Shown here: one piece after another, positions 34,936 through 48,536 of the stretch
Position numbering within the stretch: the stretch's first letter is position 1
How the letters are laid out: the number at the start of each line of letters is the position of its first letter
The notes under the pieces: model-generated
What the model was told of the DNA's origin: nothing
Seen by the model: only the letters and a program-made list of their open reading frames with translations
Database searches by the model: none
Translations under genes and position numbers: made by a program
Source: Arcuatula senhousia
Taxonomy: Eukaryota; Mollusca; Bivalvia; Mytilida; Mytilidae
Direction of reading: 5' to 3'
Assembly (NCBI GenBank): GCA_963971305.1
Contig: OZ020307.1
Span: 58,091,702-58,155,701, forward strand
Length of the DNA stretch: 64,000 nt

Positions 34936-37429
34936 TAAATTAGCTTATTTTTTAAACAGGTACATTGAGTGAAAATAAAATAAAATTTTGATTGCCTAAT
35001 ACATGAAACATTCTATCTAGGGCCGTATTTGTTTAAGCTATTGATTGTATTAGAAAGGATCAAAACATTTAGGCTAAAGTATCTTATGAGACCTCCACCC
35101 CACACCAAATTAGATATCTACTTCAACGTTTCTCTTCGGAGATTAAAGACATTTAACACACTTAGCTACAAGTTGTGATCAATTAAGAACAAAAATCTTA
35201 TCCAATTGAAATTTATTGAGATAATAGAACTAATACTGATTAGAACAAATTTTGAATAAAATGTCAGATGTATGCATGATGTCAAAATTGTCAAATACAT
35301 GTACGTATTTAATTTTTTTCAGGATCGTCACTCTTTATATTTCAGAATTTCAGTCTGATTTCTGAACTCCTTTCTATGACATTTTCTGATTATTTGGACC
35401 TTAAGCACCCAGTATAAAATTTCTGGAAATTCCTGATACAATGGTCATGGTTTTTAAGACCAAAAACATCAATATATTAAAGATTACATATGTAAACCTA
35501 GAGGAGTCTGATTTCCCGCCAAATTTTTGGCATCATATATCTGCCATAATCTGGGGAAACTAGCACACAGACCTACAGTTTTCCAAGTGGACACTTATCT
35601 ACCATTTCCATCACAAATCATAAAATCTTTTATATACCAAATTTTATGAGTGACCATCCTTAAAAGTTTTTGTAGGAATATTGGTGAACATTGCTCTAAT
35701 ATGTCATTTTCACGATAGGGTGGAATGGCTGGTGAACGACACGGGGAAAGTTCTTTTATTATAATTTATTCTGGGGTGCAAGTAAGAGCAATAGATCAAA
35801 ATAAATACTGCTTTGCTGTTTATTAACGATGGAATCTTCAATTCTGGAAATATTTCTACAAATGTAAGAATATTTTTTCATTCAATTTAAGTATTAACCG
35901 TTTATAAAGATAAAACTATTTTCATAATCCCACAAACGCTTTTGCATAAGTCTATGGGGCAGCAAAAGTAAAGTCATGTGATAATTTCTGTCGATTTTTC
36001 TGAAAAAGCAATGAACTTGAAAATGTTGCATAGAATTTCAAATGGCATAAGTAGCTTAGGAGGGCAATATGAATGCAAAAACCCTTTTATTACTGGCAAA
36101 ATTGTCATATTTTTCTACTTGTGTTTGTGTGACTAAAAAAATTTATAATGCATTTCTTTGAAGACTCATCAGTGGCGATTAAACCAAAGATCAAAACCTT
36201 TAACTTAAATATTTTTCCTAAAAAAAAAATATTCTGGATTTAATTTTTGATGAAAAAAATATTTTGGCAACAAAGGTGAGGAAAAAAAAGTTTATCGGTT
36301 TAGTTGAAAATGAAGAATGCTAATTTTGGTACAAAAATTTAAATATACAACATTCACAGTTGTGTTTGTTTCTTACATACAATAAGTATAGATATTGGTA
36401 AATTGTGATTGCTAAGATGAAAGTAATTTTTGTTGGGACATATGTAATGTTACCATTCTTATTTCGATTTTCACAATTTAACACACATAAAAATATTTTC
36501 AAAATTTAAGTAATAATTGTTAAATAACAACAAGAGACATAAAAGTCCTTTCCAATTCGAATGAAAATAAAGAGAAATCCGATTCTTCATATCACTTGTA
36601 AAAGAATCACAAAATAATTGGTCTAATTTCCCCAAGGTCAAATGGGGTCAAATAGAACTATCTGATCTTTTATTGTACTTTTATTTCCAATATGAATATG
36701 ACATGCATTTGATACCCTAAGACAATACCTTATCATAAAGTGTTACCCAACTTTTTAGAACATTTTAAAAAAGAAATATTTATTGCTGATAAAATTGATT
36801 AACTAGTCCAAAGGGAGAAAAAATTTAAAAATGAAATTCAAAAGAGATATTCCTTTTGAGATTTTAAAGCAGAAGTCTTTTGTTATGTTTCCCTGAACCT
36901 TGGGTAATCCATGTTTTAAAGGGTCAATAATATTGTATTTAGTTCTTATTTCAAAGTGTAATCTTTGTTACCATTGTACAAAAGATTTGACGAAAATAAA
37001 GTTTCCGTCACTCACTCACAACCCTCAAGTGCGTAACCTTCTTCCTATGGATCGAATTTAATCTAAAAGAATTTTTAAGTTTTTTATGTCTATAGATCAA
37101 ATATCGAGTAAAGCCTAAAACAAGAATAGAAATTTTTCATAAATTTGACACTTTGCTTTTTATTACCTGTTCATTTCAACAGAATTGAAATTTGGTAATT
37201 TTCGTTTTAGGAAATGAAATATCATTGAGTTTTCCTTTCACAAATCAGAAACAAAATTATTACAATTTAATAAATACAGTTTTTTAAACCCATTAAAAAT
37301 TTATTGTTATCTTGAACAATTCTGTCACTTATCCACTCATATTACAAATACCATGTGTAAAGTTGCAAGTCATCAAACTTAAGAGGGATTTTATAATAAA
37401 TATCAGCAATGACTTAGTAAAAACAGGAC
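34936..37429. other. Intron 1 segment, no recognised feature
   Basis: AT-rich intron. A possible 5' end of a further family at 36532 (ACAAGAGACATAAAAGTCC) could not be completed. Confidence 0.4.
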
Positions 37430-37666
37430 AGACAGTCAAGACAAATAAACAGAAATTCATTGGGACTTTTGAAGGGCAAGGGGAGGGTAAGGGGAGGGGG
37501 TCTTGTCCCTGACAGTGAAGACAAATAAGCAGCTAATTATTGGGATTTTGGAAGGGCAAGGGGGAGGAGGAGGCGGTCTCATCCCTGACAGTGAATACCA
37601 ATAAGCAGCTATTTATTAGGACTTTTGAAGGGCAAGGGGATATGGGAGGGGGTATGTCCCTGACAA
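37430..37666 (+). repeat. ~77 bp minisatellite, three copies
   Basis: Units begin GACAGTCAAGACAAATAA or GACAGTGAAGACAAATAA (37430, 37511, 37587) and contain GGGCAAGGGGAGG with ACTTTTGAAGGGCAAGG. G-rich on the plus strand. Confidence 0.8.
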
Positions 37667-39211
37667 AATTCAATTGTCATTTTATTTTGCTGTGTACAAA
37701 AACAGCTATCCCTAATACCTGAAAATTAAATTTCCTTAGGACAGACTTGCTGCTCATGTCCACTCAAATTTTTTACACACAAATAAAGTGAAGATGGTAA
37801 AAGGAAAGTGACTTTAAGCCTTACTTCAGTTAACCCATTTTAGAATGCAAAGTTATCATTTAGAAACCATTGTTGGCAGTTAACTCTAGTTTTGCGAAAT
37901 GAATTAGATAGAACGTCAAAAAGACACATATGAACTAAGGAAAGATATTGCAAAGCATCTTGCTTTTTCAACATGTGTGACAAGGTATAAAATCCTGGCT
38001 CCTTATTACAACACTGACAACCTTGACTATAATATTTACAAAGTGGTTAACTTTTACCAGAGAGGCTATTCTAAATAGTTTATGTTAGTAAAAATGAAGT
38101 AAATTGCTGTAGCCTTAATACATGTACCTGTACATCAGAAAGACTTAGTTTTACAACCAAATGATTATATATGATTATATAAAGCCAGCCAACTCTTATA
38201 TAAAAACAACTTCAACAATATCAAAACATATTATACCTATCTTAAAGGATCATTACATTAAGAATATGCAACTGAATGGAAGATATTGGTAGGACATTTA
38301 ACTGTCAGAGCAAGAACTAATACTATAATCCATACAACATGAGCAAAGATAGTGTTAAAAAATGCACTAAAGTGTCTAAAAAATCCTTAGAACTGGATTT
38401 TACAATATATGGGCTGATGTCCAAAACTGTAGATAAAACTTAGGCATGTTGATTCTATGGGACAAAGCAGGACTGCTACATTGTTTAGATTTTGCACAAT
38501 AACAGTTATATATTCTTTTTACAACGGTGACACATCTGAGTAAGATAACATTTTAAAAGGTTGACATACCATGTATTATGATTTTTGATATGAATAGGAC
38601 TGATCCAAATAATTCATATAAAATACAGATGTGTGACAAGTACACTTGGAAATAGAAATATTTTTCTCAACGTTGAAAATTGCTTTTACCTCAGCCTGTT
38701 TTGTAAACTGAAAAGAAATCCATATTTTGTACCTGCAGGTGTCACTGTACATGTAGTTGACAGTGGTGGACACCCCCACCCCACCCTTTTCATAAAAAAA
38801 TATTTTTAATGGATCTTTCAGCAAAATTGGGTCTGGACCACCTCTTTTAAAGTTGACCAGGTTCTGTACAAGTGTCAAACGAGCTAGGTAATCTCAATCC
38901 AGCTAGTTAAGCTCTATCCAGCATGTCGAGTTTCAAATTATTATGTCCCTTATGTCTGTATGGGGAACACCCACTTTCAAACATTTCTACCTTTAATAAC
39001 TAATCCACAAAAAAACAAAAATATCGCCGAAATTTAAGATCCCAAAAGGGATTACATAATTCTCTGTTTGGATTGTCGATATGTTCTGATATTTTGTAGA
39101 ATGAATGCTTGATAAATACTTATGACGTTAGTTTTTAATGCAAAAACCTTATTTTAAAGAGTGAAAATGGCATTTGAAATTTGTCAGAGACTCAGCTGGT
39201 TTTCAAGACAG
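37667..39211. other. Intron 1 segment, no recognised feature
   Basis: AT-rich intron without exon-like or repeat structure that could be assigned. Confidence 0.4.
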
Positions 39212-39298
39212 TCAGACCTGTCAAGTGTCACGCACCTCGCGTGAGACTCACGCATCTAATCGGCAATTTGGCGGCAAATTTCTATTGACAGGCCTATG
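39212..39298. repeat. CCTGTCAAG-family element, internally deleted copy
   Basis: Left part as at 2522 (ACCTGTCAAGTGTCACGCAC, GCGTGAGACTCACGC), passing directly to TTGACAGGCCTATGAC. The right half is missing. Confidence 0.7.
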
Positions 39299-39736
39299 AC
39301 AGGTGTTTAAATTATCAGATTTGTCTTTCTAGCGTTTCTTGTCACCTTCCTCGTTAGTGGGAATATTTTTCGAGGGGAATGAAACGATGGTGCGTTCACG
39401 TCACTTTCTTATAGTGAAAGGAATATCACATCCTGTATTTTATGGTAATGTTTTTTATAAAGCTCACAAATTTAAAAGCAATTCAATAGAAATGAAAAAT
39501 TGGCTTCAAAATTTATTACGGAAAGGATATGAAATGAATATCTTGGTTAAATCTTTGAATTTAGTGTTTTTTGGCAGAAATATTGAAAACTTAATACTCG
39601 CTTTAAAACTTCCATAAACGTTTTTACTATTGTCATTTTTAAGCATTATAGCGATCAAGCGTGTCGGTTTTGTGTGATGACACTTCACTAAATCATTATT
39701 GCTTGAAGTGTTGTGTCGGATTTAAAATCGATACGT

Positions 39737-40246
39737 TTGATTTTTTTACATCAGTCGATTGATGATTCTCAGCTAGATGTCAGTAACAGCGAGTGTTCTA
39801 TAGAGAGTTCCTTTACCGTCCTTTTGTTTGTTCTTGTTTTTCGTCTTAGGTTCTCTCTAGTAGAATTGGACTTTGATCGATTTGATTTTTATTGTGTGTT
39901 TAGTTTTTGTGCTTTGTCTATGAATATTGATAGGGGAAGGTTGGGCCCAAAAAACTAGTTTAACCCCGCCACATATTACATGTGCCTGTCCTAAGCCAGG
40001 AATCCTTGACAAATCTTTCGTTTGTACTTGTCTTTTTGGTGTTTTCTGTTCCTTGTTTAAGAAGGGGGTCTGTCTGTGACTATTTCAGGGCTGGATTTGA
40101 ATTATCTTATTTAGACCATGGGCCAATTGCATAACCGCGAGCAGTGCCAAATGGCCTCGTTGAAGGCTGCTGGCGGTTGTCCATTGTGGTTTTTCTAAAT
40201 TGCCGTTTAATTGTGGGCTGTGTCGCGTACGCTTATTCCACATCTC
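39737..40246 (+). repeat. ~510 bp dispersed repeat, copy 1
   Basis: Matches 47170-47688 over its full length in the same orientation, from TTGATTTTTTTACATCAG to CTTATTCCACATCTC. Both copies share a parallel open frame of about 50 codons (SNSECSIESSFTVLLFVLVF), but it continues into stops. A retroelement 3' fragment is possible; no domain was recognised. Confidence 0.75.
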
Positions 40247-41309
40247 TTTATTTTCTATTCGTTCATAATAAGTGCAAGTAAAAACAGAGAGAACTGGAGA
40301 GAGTAAAGAAGTAAAGAAAATAACAATATTCTTTATGAAAATGGATACTATTCCATTTTTTTGCACTTCTTTAATTTCTAATTAAGTTTAGATATACAAG
40401 TCTATGATCGCAGTTATCCTCAATTGTTACTGAGAAATTGTTAACATAGACATGTACCGGTACATTAAGATATACAGGTCTATGGCATAGAGAACCATTA
40501 ATAACAAAAATCAAAGCTTTCAAGTGACTTTTAATCCTAATTAATCAACAATAATCTTTATTTATCAAAATTAACCACTATAAGTCTATCACTTATATTT
40601 ACTCCATTCATTTTCAGTTCAGTTTTTTTTCTTTTAGATAGATTATTTTGTAAATATGTAATCTTAGTGCGTTTTTTTTTGTATTTTTTTGTTTTTGTTT
40701 TTTTTGTTCTTTTTGTAATTATTTCTTTTGAGGGCTCAGACGATTGACACCTGCTCAATAACATACCACAAAAATCAATGTCTACAAAACTGGAGTTATA
40801 AACTTATGCATTGATATTATTATGATATATATTTATCAAATATTACACACAAAGTCAAACACGAAGTGACAAAATTTATTTTATCGTTATATTACCGAAA
40901 GAGAACTACAGTCCTATTACATTGTTTGAAAAATAACGCAATTTATACCCATTAAAATAAAAACCCCATTGACGAAACTACCTATCGGTGCCTTAATCCA
41001 AAATCAGTTAAATCGTATAACGTTTTTTTGTTAGTTCGATCCGCGGCCTGAAAAACATTGAATGCCTTTTACAGATAATAATTTCTTATATTCAAAACAC
41101 TGTGAATCATTAAAACAGTCTTTGAAAAGTAAATCCTCCGCGGTGTTCCGCTCAATAATGACTCCTATATGTTGATATTACGTTAAGTAAAGAAAAAGAT
41201 CAAATATTGAAGGTCTCTAAATGCCTGTCATATTAAAAGGGGATTGAGCCAATTTTTGACCTAATTTGTGGATACGCTTGTTACGCAACTCAATGGGAAA
41301 AAAATATTT

Positions 41310-41341
<32 letters not shown>

Positions 41342-42036
41342 TGGGGGGGGGGTGTCATTTTGGTATTTAAGAACGAAAGAGAGGTTTTGGAGAACATGTA
41401 CATTACAAAATATAATGCAAAATGACAAATTAATCGGTTTCAGAGAGCAAAGGTCTGTTTTTGGAATTCAACTAAACGTTTTGCTTTTAATTGATCAATA
41501 GTTAAATTTGTACCAGCAATATATATCAAAACAGTGCATATCTTTCGATGATACAAAGGAAACGTTCCCATAAACCTGAAAAGACTCACAAACTTGAAAT
41601 CTCAGGAAGTGTCTGAATAATACAAGCCAGTATACTAACTTCCATAAAATATTTTCTATCATGTTTCTAATCCAGAACAAAAACTTCGAACACTCCCGTT
41701 TTTAACAAATGGTTAAAAGATGCCTTTAATTTTTTATTACAATATTTGCAGAAAATATGACGACTACCAATGCTGTAAAGTAAATATCATAATTTTCAAT
41801 GAATTTTTTTTCTTCATTTTTTTGGAAGACAGTTAATTGCCTTAAACAAATTCTAAAAATTAACAATTTAACAAATCAATAACGGAATAATTTGGTGGGC
41901 AAACATGGTACGGTTTCTTTGAGTGTATATAACCCAAATAACTTATTTCATGGCCTCTTATCTATATTTTTAGTTTAATGAATTTGAATTTTTGCCAGAA
42001 TTAGATTGATATTTGTTAACTTGTCAGCACGGAGCT
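40247..42036. other. Intron 1 segment, low complexity
   Basis: AT-rich sequence with long T/C and G runs (40670-40715, 41300-41352). No exon or element was recognised. Confidence 0.4.
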
Positions 42037-42276
42037 ATGGCGAAAAAAGACCAGATTTCTAAAACATTGGGTCTATATACACCACAAATCCACAATATAA
42101 AAGAACTAAGTCAGATTTTATCATTTACACATGGAGCAATCACAAAACAAGTACTGCAAGGTAGAAACATAGACTTTAATAAATTAGAATTTTATCTAAC
42201 AACCATTCAAAACTTATCTATATGCTTTCAAAATTTTGAAAAAGCCCACATATCCCAAAGTCAAAAAATTAGATAG
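42037..42276 (+). CDS. Orphan small ORF, 79 codons
   Basis: An ATG in a good context (G at -3, G at +4) opens MAKKDQISKTLGLYTPQIHN, followed by ELSQILSFTHGAITKQVLQG and a TAG at 42274. The composition is hydrophilic and mixed, unlike the T-rich chance frames around it. It lies on the strand opposite the LRR gene, inside intron 1. No family was recognised and no splice partner was seen. It may be a decayed mobile-element gene fragment or chance. Confidence 0.2.
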   Translation: MAKKDQISKTLGLYTPQIHNIKELSQILSFTHGAITKQVLQGRNIDFNKLEFYLTTIQNLSICFQNFEKAHISQSQKIR

Positions 42277-44547
42277 AATCATGGTACAATATAGTGTCAA
42301 ATAAATGCCTTTGGAATTTGTTTTAAAAGATACATTCATAATCGTATACTAAGAGAAACAAAAGTTTCTTCAAGTCATCGTACTAAATGTTTTTTTTTTT
42401 CTTAACATTTTTAGATATCCTTCAGTCTGAGCTTTTTAATGTCAGTAGCCTTCATAACGCCAACTTATAGATACCACTTGCAGGGTGCAGTGTCCCCTAG
42501 GCCTTTATTAAAGGTGTACCTTAGGGTACCCATCTCAGTACCCGTAACTCATTCCGCATTTTTTATCTTTTAAATGTAGCCTGCATTGCGGACTACATGG
42601 TTTATAACTGAGGAAGAAAATGCACCTAAAACCCGACCTTTAAAAGAAAATTTACTGACGGAACAGCAATCTGTGAAACGAAAGAATAAACCTCATTATA
42701 AATAACCAGCCGCTCTTTTGGTTTTGCATAGTGCTTCCACTTGTTAAATGTTATAAGCTCTGAACAAAAATTGCGACACATACATATTATAAACTTGTTT
42801 TGTCTTCCTTTACCGGATTTGACACACTGAATTGACTGTTGGCAACGCGACGGGTGTGCTATAGCAAGCTGGAGCTGCTTACTCTTCCGGAGCACCTGAG
42901 TTCACTCTCGTTTCGACTGGAGTTCGAGTTGTTGACTGACATTCAGTTATTTTGTGTTTTCATGTTTTACATGTTGTCTGTTTTGTCCCGTTCTTGTCGG
43001 TGTTTACTAGTTTTGTCTCTGACCTTACGGACTTTTGACATTCAGATACCCCATTGGTACCTCTGCTTCTTTTAAAACTCAAGAAAAATCGGGGAAAAGT
43101 TTCATGTTGGTTTCTATTTTTTAAAACCACTTTAAAAATCGTCTTCATTACAAAATTTTTAAACGAGCTGAATGGCATGAAGGACCGAGTCGGAAAATCG
43201 GACGTTAATTCAATTGTTGGGTCTTTTGATCGCCAATTCAATAAACTTGTTGACCCAGAGCAATGGAAGTTCGGATCCAAAAGGGGGGCTGTGTTCCTTT
43301 AGTCCAAATTATTGAGAAGATTTTCAACAAAATTGGTCTGAAACCCCCTTACGTCCACCTATGCGGCCAGAATGCGGACCCCTTTACAAAATTTCTGGAT
43401 CCGCCCATACAGAGTATGACGGAAGAACAGAGAACAAACAGTCAAATCAACTCTATGACTTTAATTGCCAAAATATAAAAACTTCACTTGCCGAAACCTT
43501 CCCTTAAAATTTTCGAAACCGTTCCCGTCAGCTCTTCGTGTATAGTTCACGAAAAACATCTTTAAGGCCCATCTAATATGCATGGTATATTAAAGTATAC
43601 TGCATGGGAGCGCAGTGCATGGAAGAGGAAAATTAAATCCAAATCAAAACGGCAAATAAACACACTTATCCTGAAGACCGCTAAACACAGAAGTTCCAAT
43701 GAGTCGATCAGAACTTTGCGAAGATTCGTGTACTTGTGTAAGATGGTATAGAAAGTTAAAAAAAAAAAGAATGAGTTTAAGATCATTACATGATTGGCAT
43801 GAAGAGCTTACTCAAACCGCTCTTAGGTGACCTCGCCTTACTAGGAATGTGAATCACCAAAATTATTGAATCAAAGTCGGATTTAGAATCGGCGATGATT
43901 GTATGATTTTTTACCTATAAGTATACTTATAAACCATTTTTTGTCGTTGGTATCGTATTTTGGGTTTGTGGCCCTCATAGTTTTTTAGATGAGGACCAAA
44001 AGGGGCTTAAATGGGTGCATTGATAAACTTCTGTAGAACGTTTGTTTTTCATCCCGTTTTAAAAATTCCCTTCTAGAATTATTGTAATTCTGTCAACTAA
44101 TTGTTACAATGGTTTTGCATCTCTCTTAAGATTTACCGACATATGAAGTGTAAGTAATAAAGAATTTAGCATACTTGTCCAAAAGCTTTTGGGGCACCGG
44201 ATCATATATAACAGCTTTTTATTTAGTAGCAAAATAATGCACTTTGGCGCAAAATTGAGACACAGAAGCGTGAAAGGAAATTCTTTAAAAAAGTAACGAA
44301 CACTGAATTGGTACTCTACTTGGTATTTTTATTTATACGAATTCGGCTCGAAACAAGAAAACGCTTGAGAGACCCTCGCGTATTCCTGTTTCTAAGCCTC
44401 ATCCGTATAAAAATTTTATTTGAAGTCAATGTTCTATTATTGTATATCAAGAATTTAAGCCAACAATTCACAAACGTTACCAGTTATGGCCTAGTACATG
44501 TGTAAGCGAGAAGTAAACCTTTTGAGAACATTTTTTTAAGACTTTTC
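42277..44547. other. Intron 1 segment with decayed repeats
   Basis: 43260-43410 resembles a decayed hAT-type MITE (TTCGGATCC... CTGGATCCGCCC). 43905-44160 is a diverged copy of the family E core (GGTTTGTGGCCC, GACCAAAAGGGGC). The rest is unassigned. Confidence 0.45.
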
Positions 44548-45102
44548 ATATGCACAGTGTATAACCGGACAGTACGCGATCACGGAAGTTGATCACTGTC
44601 CGGTGGATAAATCTTAGTTGTATGTTATTTTTCTCCAAAGTTTTTGTGGTTTTTAATGTGTATGAACACTCTATAATATTGATTAGGAACAAAGGTAAGT
44701 TGAATTTATACCTTGCTCATTTATGGAACTTTTTAACGTTTCTTTTTGTATTCTTGACAATTCAAAATATTAAAAAATTTCAATTGATCATCAGTGTTTG
44801 AACATTTTTTCCTTCACCGCTTAGCACATATTTGGAATTTACACACAAACTGCAATGATTTGATAAATATCTTTATTATTATCTCAAAGGGCAGTTGATA
44901 GACTCTCTACATTGACAATGATAGTTAAGATAAAATAAACAATTTTGTTTAAAACATCAATTTTTGTAGTTTTGGCATAATCGTTTACTGTCCGATTAAT
45001 TGGTCGTTTATTTTTTGTGGGTGTCCGATTAATTGCCTGCTTTGAATGCTCAGGGTTTGAATAAAAAAGTTATAATTTCAAATTACATGACGTATTCCCC
45101 AT

Positions 45103-46382
45103 TCCTTTTTATACGACCGCAAAATTTTTGCGATCGTATTATGTTATGGCGATGTCGTTGTCGTCGTTTTGTCGTTGTCGTCGTCGTCGTCGTCGTTGTC
45201 GTCTGTAGACACTTTGGTTTCCGTGCGATAACTTTAGTTGTAGATAACCAATTTTTATAAAATTTTGATATGATGTTTATAACCACTAAAGGAAGGTTGG
45301 TATTGCATTTGGGGCTTCTGGTCCCTACCGTTTAAGAAAAAAGGACCAAAAGGGGCAAAAATGTGTATATTGACAAAACGTCTGTAGAATGTTTAATTTT
45401 CATCAAATTTTGATCATTCTTTTTTTATTGTATTCCTCAATAAATTCTTTCAACAAAATGTATCAACAGTTTTAATGTATCTTGTACCATTACATTGCTA
45501 CTGGGGGTCAAAAAGGGGCCACACCCCAAAAATTGACTTTTTTATTTGTGGTCCGATTTTCAAAATCTTTTTTTCATTGGAATCCTTGTGTAAATCCCTG
45601 CCTGCATTTTTCAATCAGATTTGCAATATCTCTTACCGTTTTTGAGAATTTAGGGATCAAAGGGGCCAAAAACGCCGTTTTTAAAAGTTTGTCATTTAAA
45701 CCAAAAATTAAGTTGTAGTGGGCCTGCCAATTGTTATGAAGTTTTAATATGATGATTGTATCCACTAAAGGAATGTTGGTTTTGTATTTGGGGTTTGTGG
45801 CCCCTTCTGTTTTAGAAAAAAGGGCCAAAAAGGGCTAAAACGGGTGTATTGACAAACCTGTTGTAGAATGTTTATCATTCATTAGATTTTGAAAATTCTT
45901 TTTTTATTGAATTCATCATTAAATTCTATCTACCTAATGTGTCAATGATTTTGATATGTATTTCACCATTACATTGCTACAGGGGGGGGCTAAAGACAGG
46001 CCACTCCCTTAAAATCAACTTTTTTATTTGTGGTCCGATTTTCAAAATCTTTTTGTCATTGGATTCCTTGTGAATATATCTGCCTTATTCTTTAATCGGA
46101 TTTGCAATATTTTTACCGTTTTTGAGAAATTAGGGGTCAAAGGGCCAAAATTGTAAATTAATACATGTATATATAAATAAGGCTTTTGTATTAGATGTTG
46201 ATGTAAATATAAATGTGTCAAAAATGCATTTTTAAGTCCACCACAGGATGCATGTGTCAAAAAGCTTTGTATGTCCACCATGGGCTTCATTTTCCCAAGC
46301 AATGGACTATCCATATCGTGCCTCCAACGTACAAGGTTCAACTTGTTGCGGTCGTATCATGCTGCGCTCGGCGTAGCTTTTT
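45103..46382 (-). mobile_element. Pearl/HINE-like element, family E (~480 bp core)
   Basis: Minus-strand element. Its 5' end near 46382 reads AAGCTACGCCGAGCGCAGC, then ATACGACCGCAA. Two core units of ~480 bp are seen (TTTGTGGTCCGATTTTCAAA at 45545 and 46029). A (CGT/CGA)n tract lies at 45150-45205. The 3' hairpin at 45107-45133 (ATACGACCGCAAAA / TTTTGCGATCGTAT) is followed by A-rich sequence. Confidence 0.82.
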
Positions 46383-47169
46383 TATTTATATTCTACAGGT
46401 GCTTATTCAAAGGCTTATGAATATATTTTCATATTTTTATGATAATCTATTTCGTTGTGTGTTTGGTTTATATATATTGTACAGAATAAATGTGGGAGCT
46501 CAAAATAGTCTCTACTGTTGGATTCGAAAAAAATAAATGAAGCAGTGTTCATAACAAAATGGAAATCCATTCGACAAGATGATAAAAGAAAGGGCGATTA
46601 ACAGATATGAGTACATTTAAAACCCTGGGCCTACTTTTTGCATGTCACTTGCATTGTGTATGACTTATTAATGCAAATGTCAAAATGGTTCATAAGGAGC
46701 TTTCCATTGACTGGAATCTTATGAAACAAATTTTCTTATCACATTGGACAGCCAGTGTACTGAGATATTTGAGTCATTCAATGTTCATTTACTTGTATTC
46801 ATTAACGAACAACGTGCTCAAAGCAGTAAAAGTCCCGTTAAGATGTGCAAACAATTTAGATCTAGATCATGGACGTAATGGAGCTGACAACTGTTGGTTA
46901 ATCCATTTTTCATATTAATAATCATAATAATAAAAAGCTGAACAATGATTTAAGTTGGTAAGCCTTAGCGACTGACTGTGATTGCAGATTATCACGAAAG
47001 GTTTATCAACAGCCTCGAATCTATAAACTCCCTTATAAACGGAACTATGCTGGCTATGGTTAATGCTGGAAATCAGATGACAGTATTTATTTCCTGTTTT
47101 CTTCAATTAAAAATCGTACACCGTAAATTTATTGGACTGCCTTAATATGCGTTAATCATTGCTGGTTAG
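46383..47169. other. Interior of the 5.8 kb element, unassigned
   Basis: AT-rich DNA between nested insertions; no coding frame or repeat was recognised. Confidence 0.4.
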
Positions 47170-47688
47170 TTGATTTTTTTACATCAGCCGATTGATGATT
47201 CTCAGCTAGCTGTCAGTAACAGTGAGTGTTCGATAGAGAGTTCCTTTACCGTCCTTTTGTTTGTTCTTGTTTTTTGTCTTATGTTCTCTCTAGTGGAATT
47301 GGACTTTGATCGATTTGATTTTTATTGTGTTAAGTTTTTGTGCTTTGTCTTGGAATATTGATAGGGGGAAGGTTGTGCCCAAAAAAAAACTAGTTTAACC
47401 CCACCACATATTACATGTGCCTGTCCTAAGCCAGGAATCTTTGACAAAGCTTTCGTTTGTACTAGTATTTTTGATGTTTTCTGTTCCTTGTTTAAGAAGG
47501 GGGTCTATCTGTGACTATTTCAGGGCTGGATTTGAATTATATGCATTTTATTTAGACCATGGGCCAATTGCAGAACCGCTAGCAGTGCCAAATGGCCTCG
47601 TTGAAGGCTGCTGGCGGTTGTCCATTGTGGTATTTGTAAATTGCCGTTAAATTGTGGGTTGTGTCGCGTACACTTATTCCACATCTCA
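47170..47688 (+). repeat. ~510 bp dispersed repeat, copy 2
   Basis: Close copy of 39737-40246, here inside the 5.8 kb element. Differences include a small insertion (TATGCATTT) and an AAAAAAAA expansion near 47381. Confidence 0.75.
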
Positions 47689-48536
47689 TTATTTTCGTAT
47701 TCACATAGTCCATTAAAAATAAAAATTACAACAAAGTTCCAGACACTATTTTCCTATGTCTTACGCGCGTTCTCTGTGACGCGTTGTAACAGAGCTCTAC
47801 CAAAAAATAAAAAAATCCAAACACAATACGAAGAGTGTTACCAAAAATATGATTTTTTAAAGATCAAACTATGTTTGGGGTAGGGGGAACTTTAGAGTTA
47901 AGACAATCTTAAACTTTAAACGCATGAAGCTTTAAACTCATGAAACGGATAACTCATAGATTTGTTGTGTTCTAAACGTCTAACAACAAGAAAAATATCA
48001 AAGCAGAGTGGCATAAAAGCCGGAAAATTGGCAACACTGCATGCATAGTTCAACGAGTAATTGCTCGCCAGCAATGTTTAAATAAACAAATTGAAAGATA
48101 GACAAACCATAAATAATGGAAATAAAGTACTTTTAACTTTAAAACGTTCGAACAGGGAAGCCAATCCAGCAATGTTCTAGGCTCTTACGATATCGACCTA
48201 GCATGCGTTAGTCTACTCCATTCCAAAACCATTAAAACTGACCGCGTTGTGTAATTCGGTATGTGTCTTTAAAGAGAACACCTTCACCATTTGACTTTGT
48301 CCTTGGATTCATGTTAAGTTCATGCTTAGGCCGTATACACTAGGTTTTAGTTGGATGCCTTCATATCTCAATATTAAAAGACTTAGATAGATGAATATTG
48401 CTATGCCCATGTTAATCAATCAGTGCTGACTAAATCTAAATTCCTCTTAGATTTCAGCCAAATACTAGTATATATTTGCATGGAGCAGCACACTTGAAGT
48501 GGTGTGGCCACCTGAAGTTCATCTGATTTGAGCAAT

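Noticed and set aside
41030..41060. Possible tRNA or SINE B box (AGTTCGATCCG)
   Set aside because: No A box or cloverleaf at the right distance.
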